Positions 24,828 to 34,529 of a DNA stretch of 64,000 nt are shown piece after piece. The DNA comes from Cinnamomum chago (lineage: Eukaryota; Streptophyta; Magnoliopsida; Laurales; Lauraceae), in assembly GCA_038049695.1 (NCBI GenBank), contig CP142456.1:66739922-66803921 (forward strand), in the 5' to 3' direction. Under the pieces are notes generated by a model, which was not told the origin of the DNA, did no database searches, and worked only from the letters and a program-made list of their open reading frames with translations. Position 1 is the first letter of the stretch, and every line of letters begins with the position of its first letter. The position numbers and the translations under genes were made by a program.

Positions 24828-26220
24828 AAGTTGAAATTCCCGTGGGGAGGAACGAGTGGCCGAGTTGAAATCGTCACGGTCAAAGGAGATCAGCAGGCAG
24901 CTAAGCAATGCTTGACGGCTGTGGTATCCGGCGAGCGAGAGCCGAAGGAGGTTAACATGGCCGAGATGGAAAAGAGGGTGGAAAAGAAGCTAGACGAGGT
25001 CGGCCAGGAGCCAGAGAGCAAGAGCGTGGAAGACCTGACCGAAATCAGAATTGATTCGCAAGATCCGGAACGGTTCTTCTTGCTCGGCAGTCAGCTTGGA
25101 GAGACGGAAAAGACCGAACTGGTCCAGTTCCTGGTGCAGAACAGAGAAGCCTTCGCCTGGACGCCTCAAGAGATGCCTGGCATCGACCTTGAGGTAATAT
25201 GCCATAAATTGAATGTAGACCCTAATCATAAACCTGTGATGCAGAAGGCTCGTAGGACTGGGGTGCCACAAACCGAAGCCGTGGTCGAAGAGGTGGATAA
25301 ACTACTCGAGGCCGGCGCAATCAGAGAGGTCCAATACCCGACCTGGCTCGCTAATACGGTGGTCGTCAAGAAAAAGACTGGCAAATGGAGAGTGTGCGTC
25401 GACTTTACCGACCTGAACAAGGCCTGTCCAAAGGACAGCTTTCCCCTCCCAAAGATCGACCAGATGATCGATGTCACAGCCGGACACGATAGAATGAGCT
25501 TCCTCGATGCATATCGCGGCTATCACCAGATCCCGTTGTATGGGCCGGATGAGGAGAAGACAGCTTTTATCACACCCCGAGGGACCTATTGTTATAAGGT
25601 GATGCCGTTTGGGTTGAAGAATGCAGGAGCTACCTACCAGCGACTTGTCACCAAGATGTTCCACGATCAGCTTGGCAAGACTGTTGAAGTCTACATCGAT
25701 GACATGGTGGTCAAGTCCAAGCAAGACCTAGCTGGAGTCTTCGCCACTTTGAAGAGGTTCAAGCTCAAGCTCAACGCCTCCAAGTGCGCCTTTGGTGTCG
25801 GTTTCGGCAAATTCTTGGGAAGCTTGGTCACACGCAGAGGGATAGAGGCAAATCCAGATCAGATCTCGGCTATCCTCAGAGTGCAGAGCCCCACCTCGGC
25901 TAAGGAAGTCCAAAAGCTAACCGGAATGGCAGCCGCACTGAATCGGTTCATCAGCAGATCCTCAGATAAGTGCCGGCCTTTCTTTCAGCTTCTTAGTAAG
26001 AATTTTAAATTTCAATGGACTCCAGACTGCGACCAGGCATTGCAGGAGCTTAAGGCCTACCTTTCTTCACCCCCTCTACTGTCAACTCCGGTCCACGGAG
26101 AGTTTTTGTATTTATACCTGGCGGTCTCGGATCATGCAGTGAGCTCGGTCCTCCTCCGAGCTCGGAGGAGGACCCATCATGCAGGGTCCAAAAACCCATC
26201 TATTATACGAGCAAAACCTT
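24828..26220 (+). CDS. pol: reverse transcriptase
   Basis: Same frame as the protease after the TAG. RT motifs appear in order: LEAGAIREVQYPTWLANTV, KWRVCVDFTDLNKACPKD, FPLPKIDQMID, FLDAYRGYHQI, the catalytic YIDDMVV at 25692-25703, and KFLGSLVTRRGIEANPDQI. It makes cDNA from the element RNA inside virus-like particles. The frame is lost near 26140-26215, where RNase H homology moves to another frame, giving a premature stop at 26220-26222. Confidence 0.93.
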
Positions 26221-27080
26221 GATTGATGCCGAGACCAGATATTTGCCACTCGAGAAGCTCGCGCTGGCACTCGTTAGCGCCTCGCGGAAGCTCTCTCATT
26301 ACTTTCAAACACATACCATAGTGGTTGTTACGGAACATCCACTCAAATCTGTTTTCAGAAAAGCTGACTTTTCAGGAAGAATTTCAAGATGGGCTGTCGA
26401 ACTAGGGCAGTATGAAATTCAGTATCAGCCCAGAACAGCGATCAAGGCTCAGGTTCTGGCAGATTTCCTTACCGAGTTCGACTCGAGTTCGGCACCAAGC
26501 CAGCTCAGCACCGAACTGGGGGGCAGGGAGCATGAGGCGCCCACGCGCTCTGAACAATCACAATGCCAAGCCCTCGCCCCAGTTTGGAAAGTCTTCTTTG
26601 ATGGATCTTCCACCTCGAGAAGAGCCGGAGCTGGAGTTGTCCTCCAATCGCCAGAAGGACACAATCACAATGCCAAGCCCTCGCCCCAGTTTGGAAAGTC
26701 TTCGTTGATGGATCTTCCACCTCGAGAAGAGCCGGAGCTGGAGTTGTCCTCCAATCGCCAGAAGGACTGGTCATCGAGCAGGCTCTGACCCTGGATTTCA
26801 AGGCGTCGAATAATGAAGCTGAGTACGAAGCCCTTTTAACGGGACTGAACAGCGCCAAAATCCTCGGAGCTCAACAGCTGGTGATCTTCAGTGATTCACA
26901 GCTGGTGGCAAACCAGCTGACAGGAGACTATCAAGCTCGCGACGACCGGATGGCTGCGTATTTAGCCCTGGCAAAGAAGCTTCTCTCTCAGTTCTATACG
27001 GCAGAAATCAAGCGGATCGGCAGAGAGGCAAACTCCCATGCTGATGCTCTTGCAAATTTGGCCAGCGCTGTCGAAGCAGG
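26140..27080 (+). pseudogene. pol: two RNase H regions, frameshifted, with a 107 bp tandem duplication
   Basis: The first RNase H (LYLAVSDHAVSSVLL, TLIDAETRYLPLEKLALAL, VVTEHPLKSVF, ISRWAVELGQYEIQY) crosses a frameshift near 26140-26215. A second, archaeal-type RNase H follows: VWKVFFDGSSTSRRAGAGVV, then NNEAEYEALLTGL and IFSDSQLVANQLTGDYQARD. Inside it, 26554-26660 is repeated as 26661-26767 with one mismatch; 107 is not a multiple of three, so the frame breaks. Dual RNase H is typical of Tat elements. Confidence 0.9.
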
Positions 27081-28413
27081 AAGAAAAAGAACCATCGAGG
27101 TGGAGTCCTTGGCCGCACCCAGCATCGAGCTCCATCCACCTCGGGAAGTGTCGTGTATTGACCTCGGCCCGAGTTGGATGGACCCCATCATCGCCTACCT
27201 CAAGGACGACAAGCTACCCGAAGACAGCAGCGAAGCCTATCGAATCAGACTGAAATCAGCACGGTTCTGGCTGTCTCCCGAAGTCAAGCTCTACAGGAAG
27301 TCGTTCTCGGGCCCGTACCTCCAGTGTGTGCACCCAAGCAAAGTCGAAGATCTTCTCTTTGAAATACATGAAGGGATCTGCGGAAGCCATATTGGAGGAA
27401 GGTCACTAGCTTACCGGGCTATCAGCCAGGGTTACTGGTGGCCATATATGCAGAAGGACGCGCAGGTGTATGCGAAGAAATGCGAGAAGTGCCAGAAATT
27501 CTCCCACTCTCTCCATCAACCGGCGCAGGACCTCAGCCCGCTTTCCAGTCCATGGCCATTCACCCAGTGGGGGCTCGACATAGTGGGACCGCTCCACCGA
27601 ACTCCCGGGAATAAAAGATGGCTGATAGTAGCCACGAATTACTTCACCAAATGGATCGAAGCAGAGCCCTTGTCCTCCATCACGGAGCAGGATTCCAAAA
27701 ATTTAGTTTGGAAAAACATCGTCACCAGGTTCGGCATCCCCAGAATACTGATCTCGGATAACAGGACTCAGTTCGACTCCAACCTCTTCAGAAGCTTCTA
27801 TCAAGACCACGGTATCCGAAATCGATATTCCACACCGGCTTACCCACAGAGCAACGGTCAAGCAAAGATTTCCAATAAAGTGGTACTCGACGGGCTGAAG
27901 AAACGGCTTGACAGAGCCAAAGGAAGATGGGTGGAAGAGCTCCCGAGTGTACTATGGGCTTACCGAACTACCCCAAGAAGGTCCATTTCGGCAACGCCTT
28001 TCTCCCTGGCCTATGGGATGGAGGCTGTCATTCCCTTAGAGATCGACCTTCCTACTCTAAGGTCCGAGCTCTTCAATTAGGGCCGAAATGAGCCGCATCT
28101 GGCTCTGGAGCTGGATCTGGCCGACGAGCGAAGAGAAGCGGCAGCAGTTCGGCTCGCAGCCTATCAACGACAACTTGCCAGAGGTTATAACCAGAAGGTC
28201 AGGGAGCGGAAATTTTCGGTAGGAGAGTTGGTTCTCAAGAAGGCACTCACGGGGGACAAGGATCCGAATCAAGGCAAACTGGCGCCGAATTGGCATGGCC
28301 CATTGAAAGTGACCTCCATCGCGGGGCGGTCGGCATACAGACTCGAGGATATGGAAGGAAGGTCATTACCGAGACCATGGAATGCATCACACCTCAAGAA
28401 ATTCTATTTTTAA
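27081..28413 (+). pseudogene. pol: integrase with amber codon and altered catalytic residue
   Basis: An HHCC zinc-binding part (HEGICGSHIGG to CEKCQKF) is followed by the catalytic core: WGLDIVGP (first Asp near 27577), then ISDNRTQFDS (second Asp at 27757). After exactly 35 residues, where D,D-35-E integrases have Glu (usual GQAE), this copy has GQAKISNK with Lys at 27865-27867. A TAG at 28078-28080 then interrupts the frame. The C-terminus continues open (LAAYQRQLARGYNQKV, PNWHGPLKV) to TAA at 28413. Confidence 0.9.
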
Positions 28414-28509
28414 ATTTACCTGTACGTTACTTTTGGGATTAATAGAACTACATTCGTCTTCAATTCGAGGCAGTCTGGCGGTCGTTGGCAGTCTAGCAAC
28501 AATATAAAT

Positions 28510-29150
28510 GATGAAATCGTCTAAGGTTGGCACTCAGCCACCTAGACGTGAAGGCCGATATGGCCAATGGTGAGACCGTCTAAGGTTGGCACCCAGCCAC
28601 CTAGACGTGCAGCCGAAATGGCCAATAGTGAGACCGTCTAAGGTTGGAACCCAGCCACCTAGACGTGCAGCCGAAATGGCCAACGGTGAGACCGTCTAAG
28701 GTTGGCACTCAGCCACCTAAAGGTGAAGACCGATATGGCCGACGGTAAAATCGTCTGAGGTTGGCACTCAGCCACCTAGACGTGAAGACCGATATGGCCG
28801 ACGGTGAAATCGTCTAAGGTTGGCACTCAGCCACCTAGACGTGAAGGCCGATTTGGCCAACGGTGAGACCGTCTAAGGTTGGCACCCAGCCACCTGGACG
28901 TGCAGCCGAAATGGCCAACGGAGAAATCGTCTAAGGTTGGCACTCAGCCACCTAGACGTGAAGGCCGATTTGGCCAACGGTGAGACCGTCTAAGGTTGGC
29001 GCCCAGCCACCTAGACGTGCAGCCAAAATGGCCAACGGTGAGACCGTCTAAGGTTGGCACCCAGCCACCTGGACGTGCAGCCGAAATGGCCAACGGTGAG
29101 ATCGTCTAAGGTTGGCACCCAGCCACCACCTAGGCGTAAAGCCGAAATGG
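28510..29150 (+). repeat. Tandem array, 11 units of about 57-60 bp, hairpin-forming
   Basis: Each unit has CGTCTAAGGTTGGCAC, then CAGCCACCTAGACGTG, whose arms pair (GTCTA, GGT, GGC against GCC, ACC, TAGAC). Two unit types mix: one with ACTCAG and GAAGGCCGATATGGCC, one with ACCCAG and GCAGCCGAAATGGCC. It lies between pol and the antisense ORF and encodes nothing obvious. Confidence 0.92.
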
Positions 29151-29493
29151 CACAATTTCCGCTTGGCATAACGGCTATGCTGCCGAGATGAATGAGCTCA
29201 GCAAGGAACTAGTGCCAGTGGCATGCCCTAATCCAGTCGGTCTACCTCTACCGAACCCGCACGCGTGAAAAGTACAAACAAGAAAAAAGAGGAGAAATGG
29301 CAGAAAAGCAGAAACGCACATTCCCATGCAAGTAGCGAGCCACAAACAAAATGGAATTCAAAAGAGAAACTTCATTTGAGAAACGGAGGAATTTCATTGA
29401 TAAAATTTACAAAGGTCCAGTTACACCACTGCCAAAACAAAAAGAAACAAAAGAAGATTACATTTTTCATATGAAAGAAAACAGAAACAGAAA

Positions 29494-31628
29494 TCAAGAA
29501 GATGGCCCGGCTTCGGCGTCTTCGACGCTCACTACAGCATCACCAGCCTGCGCGGCTTCGGGAGAGGCCAACGTCGGCTCTTCCGGGGCTTCGGGCGAAG
29601 GAGGCGCAGGAGTCCCGGCGGGAGACTCAGGAGGAGGAGCAGGAGCCTCGGCTGCGGCCTGTCCGAACTCAGGGGGGCTCAGAAACAAAGGATGATCTTC
29701 TTGGGCCCCCATCTCCTTGAGTCCAGCACGATAGTCGAGCCGGAACAGCTTGGAGCTCAGCTGCTTAACTTGGTCGGTATAGCTCCGACCTGCATCTGCA
29801 ACCCCATCCAAGAAGGCAGCATCGATCTCGGCTTGGAATGATGCTTGAAGCTCTTCCCTCGCCTTTTTCTCCCCATCAAGGTTGGCCGCTAGCCCCGCCG
29901 CCCTTTTCTCTTCGGTGAGGAGCTTGCCTTGCAATTCGTAATTCTCCGATTTGACTGTGCAAAGCTCGCTCACCATCAGTTCGGCCTGAGCGTCGAGCTC
30001 GGCCTTTTGGGCCACCACCTCCTTCAGCTCTGCACTCCTTGACCTGAGGTCGGCCTCGGCTTGCTCCTTCGCCTCCACCAGACGGCCGTGCCGAGCATCT
30101 TCCTCAACGACTCGGTTCAGTATCACGTGAAGTCTCTGAACGGCCTGCAAAAAGACAGTCGTGTGAATTAGTATTACGTAGAAAAGTCAGTGTTGCAGTT
30201 AGGAGAAACTCGACGCTTACCGAGATGGAGTGCTGTATTGTCTTCATGAGCAGCTGAGGACTGTCAATTGTGTGGTGCGACTCCATGTCTTTCGGAAGCG
30301 CACAGGCCCGGGTGAGGGCCGCGACCACGGCTGAGTTGCCAATCAGCCGGTCTTCAACGTTCAGTGGCCTCCCCGGCCTCAGCTCAAGCTCCGGCCTGAA
30401 GGGCTCCGGCTCGGCCGGAGTGATCGCAAGCGGCGAGCGACGCTGCTCCACCAAGGGCTGTTCCTGAGCCGGTTCCTCCGCGGCCCTCTGCCTCGCGGCC
30501 CCGGTGGACCTCGGCCCTTCCTCGCGGACAGGGTCCTTCCCCCTTGCCCTCTTCCTGGGCCTCTCCCGCTCCGCGCTCGCAGCAGGCTGGACCTCGGGCC
30601 GAGAAGGGACGGCGGAAACGGGGATTGGACTAGCATCGGGGGCTACCAGCTGCCCGCCGAACGCTGCATCCTCCAGGTTCAGCAGCTGGAAAGCAGGCCT
30701 GCGCCTCTCCATTTCTTCGGCGTCGGAAGAATAGTTTTCGATCTCCCGAATGGGATCGCTCTCGGCTGCGACGGCCGAGGTGGAAGCCTCAGCGCCCAAA
30801 GCGACCCTGCTCACGTTTTCGGCTAGGGCAAGGACAATCTCTCCGGGGCGGCCTGACTTCTGCGTGTACGACGCGTACTTCGGCTCGTACCCTAGTAAGG
30901 AGAAGGCAGCCCTGTTGTAGTGGCCTCGGTACTGGTAAATCTTATCCAGCCAGGCCTTGTTCCGCCGCCAGCGGTCTAGTTGGGCGTCCCGCTTTCGCTG
31001 TTGAAGGCCTGCAGAAGAAAAGAAAAGAATTAGAATAAGAGCTGACCGAAATGCAAGCCAGAAATCCGAAACCTGGCGAAAGGGACAGGGCGTTACTCGG
31101 CGGTGTCCCGAATGTCCGTGGGACTTGGACTCTCCACGCAGTCTCGGATTCGGTCCCACTGAACTCCCAGTTGCCGGAGACGAATAGCCGATCATCCCCA
31201 GTGTATTTATTCGAGTCCTCCAAGGCCGTGATGAGGGGCGAACACTTTGCTTTAACACGAAGGTAATAAGTGTTGCCGTCTCGGGTTTTGCAGAGATCAT
31301 AAACATCTTCGATGTCATGGACGCCGAGATCGATTCCTAGGACCTTGTTCAGTTCGGCGACGCCCATGATGATCTTGAAACCGTTGGGCATCAGTTGGCA
31401 CGGGCAGAGATTCCATGCCCGGAGGCAGGACCTCAGGAGAGGATGAAGGGGGAATCTGACCCCACCTTCAATAATGGCAACGAGAGGGAATGGCATCCAG
31501 CCCTGGCTAAAAACGTAGCCGGATGATCTGTCGGAGGCTTTCACCCGGACGTCCTCCGGGATCTGGAAAGTCCTCTTGAGCTCTGCCAGGGCCGAATGAG
31601 AGTCAATCCAATGACTGAAAGCCCCCAT
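29494..31628 (-). CDS. Spliced antisense ORF of the Tat element (656 aa)
   Basis: Three minus-strand exons join in frame: 31097-31628, 30221-31008 and 29494-30144. The introns are 31009-31096 (GTAACG..CTGCAG) and 30145-30220 (GTAAGC..TTGCAG). Codon phases match exactly (532+788+651 nt). The N-terminal part (FPLHPLLRSCLRAWNLCPCQ, GFKIIMGVAELNKVLGIDL) resembles the Pfam 'putative gypsy type transposon' family (Transposase_28). The middle is a charged, Pro-rich, Arg/Lys-rich stretch (RPRKRARGKD) that may be a nuclear signal. The C-terminus is a long Glu/Lys/Leu-rich coiled coil and an acidic Pro/Glu/Ala tail. It is open over its whole length although gag-pol is damaged. Function is unknown. Confidence 0.8.
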
Positions 31629-32228
31629 TCCTAAGTCTAAGAAACCCTAACAAAGCTCTAAAGAAGGGGCACACAGAGCGGAAAGGGTGGAGGACAGGGG
31701 AAACCCTAGAAGGAACTAGGTCAGAAATGTAAAAAAAAAAAAGAGAAGCAGAGTAAAGACACTCACAGGCTAACGAAGATGGGGCCGGATAACGGTGTAT
31801 CACAGGGCGAGTCGGTGGTTCCTCACTGGTTCTAGCAGAAGAAGTTCTAGCAAAGAAAGTTCTGGCGAGCAGGAGTTCTAGCAGAATCCAGAGGCGAAAA
31901 TGGCGAAGAAGAGTGCCAGAATGAATTTAAAGGACAGGGATGGGCGTCATCCCGGAATTTGAAGCGAAACGCGTGCGAGGTGTCGCCTCGGGTTGCAGTG
32001 CCCGCCGCCTCGAAGTGACAAGGATGCCTTTCGAATGATGACGCGTGGCCCTGATGGTCCGTCTCCCCACGTTAATCAGTCTCCGCATTTATCACCTTCC
32101 ATGTTACCTCGGGCAGGCGAATGGATGGCGACATACACAACCTAATCGTCAGAGCCCTTAATGAGAAGACGACTTCGGCATGCCAACTCAGCTCTCGACC
32201 TCGGAGACTAGAAAGCCCAAGAGGTCAA

Positions 32229-32240
32229 GAGCTGGGGGGC
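32229..32240 (+). other. Polypurine tract
   Basis: AGCTGGGGGGC lies just before the 3' LTR, with TAT in between. It fits the plus-strand primer position. Confidence 0.7.
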
Positions 32241-32243
32241 TAT

Positions 32244-32919
32244 TGTGTGGGGACCGTCCCATAAACCAAACCCCATTCAGTTTCGGCAAAGCATGCCCAT
32301 ATCGGTCTCGGATTTAAAGCCTACACTACTTCGGTTTCGGCACCAGCTGCTGGTAAAGGGAGAGCGGTAATCAGTTCGGCCATACCGCCCTATTTGGTCT
32401 CGGCTACACGGAGTCATGTAACCACATCCGTTGGCCACAACCCTATCAGGACAGGGCCCAAGAAAGGGATTTGACAAGACCTCAGCCGCCAACAGATCGG
32501 GGCAAGATCAGGCCCAATGTGACTGGCATTAAATGCAATGTGGGCTGATCGGACTCTCATTAAATGCAATGAGGGCTGTGATGGACCCTCATTAATGACT
32601 ATGTGGGCTGATGAGACCCTGGTCGCATCACGAGGCCCGCTGGCACAAGCACCAACACAGTCTCTCATATAAGGCAACAGACCATCCACAAAGGAGGTAT
32701 GCATTCTCTTACATGCAACAGCACTCCTCCCTTCCTTCTTCTTCTTCTCCGATCACTGCTAACTTGAGCGTCGGAGAGCCCTGCGCTGCCCCAGCCAGGG
32801 TCCTTTGACCGTTCTCTTCTTCCCTTTCCGGTTCAACAGACACGCAGCTCCTTCTCTGGTACTCTGAGTAAGTCCTTGAAGGCATCCTAATCTTGTAAGT
32901 ATATTTTTCTGCACTTACA
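32244..32919 (+). repeat. 3' LTR
   Basis: 676 bp, TG..CA, followed by target duplication ATAAG at 32920-32924. Same length as the 5' LTR. Confidence 0.97.
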
Positions 32920-33571
32920 ATAAGTTTAAACACACACAAAAGGTTTGGGATAAGTAATTTTATTTCGTGTCTTTATTATTTTGGAAGGCTGGGTTGTGGT
33001 ATTTTCTATCTGTGTTTCCGCTGCTTGGTTTCCTCCTTTAATGATATATCTTCCCTTACCAAAAAAAAAAACTATGCTATTACAGAGTCCATGCAACTAT
33101 ATGTATGTGCATGCAAATGGGTTGGGTTTGGTCAGTTTTTTTGTAGTTGGGCTGGGCTTGTTTCTGTTAATTCGGTCCATAGTTTGTCTTGGGCTTGTTT
33201 CTGGTGCAATCTCCCATTTGAGATTTTATCAAACATAACCCAAGAAAAAAATGCATACCTTCCTTGTTAAGGGAAAGCAAATGTGAAGAAAGCGATTATT
33301 GAGAGAGTGTCGATTCGTTTCTAGCGAGAGGAATGTCGTTTCCTTGAAAGAGGAATAGAGGCAGTTAGTCATACCTCAAGGACTGGACGTGCGACTGTTC
33401 CAATATGCATATGGAACAATTGTCTTGCTCGTACTGGAATTCGCTACGGGCTCATCTTCCTCGGCAAGATTAGAAAAACAAAACTAAAACAACAGAGAAG
33501 AGGTGAAATTTAGAGGAGAGACCAACAAATAAATATACCAAAAACTTATACTCATATCAAAACAGATATAT

Positions 33572-33647
33572 GATGCATGCCCGCGCTAAGCCCAGGCCTA
33601 GAAATAAAAACACATTCAATTTGTGGCTATTTTATGAGATATTAATT
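33572..33647 (-). mobile_element. Helitron 3' subterminal fragment interrupted by another Helitron
   Basis: The reverse complement has ATTAATATCTCATAAAATAGC and CTAGGCCTGGGCTTAGCGC, matching the 15982 and 37186 ends. It is cut at 33648, where a second CTAG terminus begins, so one Helitron apparently inserted into the end of another. Confidence 0.55.
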
Positions 33648-33890
33648 CTAGCAAAGCATGCCCGTGCTTAGCACGAGCAATATAATCATAATATTAAAAT
33701 TTATAAAAAATATTTTCTGATCAGTTTCTTTAAAATTAAATGCAAAAGGTTTTAGTCTTAGAGAAAGGAAAAAAAAAAGTCCATAAGAATTCAATACCTA
33801 ATATCATATAATAATAAATAAATAAATAAACATAGCGCATGAAAATTGAAGATTAACGATAAAAAAAACTAAAAAACAAAATCAAAACAA
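33648..33890 (-). mobile_element. Helitron 3' part, inverted relative to 36840-37040
   Basis: The reverse complement ends CGTGCTAAGCACGGGC, ATGCTTTGCTAG. The next 200 bp inward closely match 36840-37040 in opposite orientation (TATTGAATTCTTATGGACTT, TTTTGCATTTAATTTTAAAG). Confidence 0.65.
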
Positions 33891-34529
33891 ACAAACAATA
33901 TAAGAATTCTAGAAATCAATTTCTTTAAATATTAAATTAAGCCCAGGCCCAAACATAAATATATATTATTATTTTTTAAAATACTATTAAGAGAGAAATA
34001 AATAAAAAAAGGTACAAATATTTTTTTTTATCATTCTTGAAATCTAACCTATGTTCAAAATATAAATAAGAACAAATGAAAGTAGGCTTACAGAATGTGA
34101 CGACATGTTGAGTTTATAGGCATAAACTTATAAACATGTAAATGATATATTTAAATGTTCAGTTGTACCTTGCTCGCATGATTTTAAATTCTTACTACTT
34201 TCACTTTTTTTTCTTCAAAATTTTGATATATAGCAAAATGATAAATCTATCTTTTTCCAGTAGTACTAACAAAAATATAGCATTATTTATAAGATTTTTT
34301 TATCAATATTATGATTTATTATTTGAAGTTTGGAATTGAATGGATATACCCCATCGTAAATACATTTGTTCTCATATTGGTTTAAATTTCGGCCACCCAA
34401 GCTTAATGTGTCCATGACCATGTCTGTTTGCATTTCTCATATTCTTCATATCCTTCATATATTTGTTCTCGTATGCTTCATAAATCATACTTAATTTTTT
34501 GAAATTAGTTTCTAGGATTTATTTTTCTA

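Larger units (their letters stand above)
21739..32919 (+). mobile_element. Complete Ty3/gypsy LTR retrotransposon, Tat lineage, 11.2 kb
   Basis: Two 676 bp LTRs (21739-22414 and 32244-32919) are flanked by ATAAG (21734-21738 and 32920-32924). The order is LTR, primer site, gag-protease, RT, RNase H, second RNase H, integrase, tandem array, antisense ORF, polypurine tract, LTR. Gypsy gene order, a second RNase H before integrase and an antisense ORF 3' of pol point to the Tat clade. The LTRs differ by 7 substitutions and no indels (about 1%), so insertion is recent. Several lesions in gag and pol make it non-autonomous. Confidence 0.97.

Noticed and set aside
28510-29150. CRISPR-like regular repeats
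   Set aside because: Units are contiguous tandem repeats with no unique spacers, inside a plant retrotransposon.
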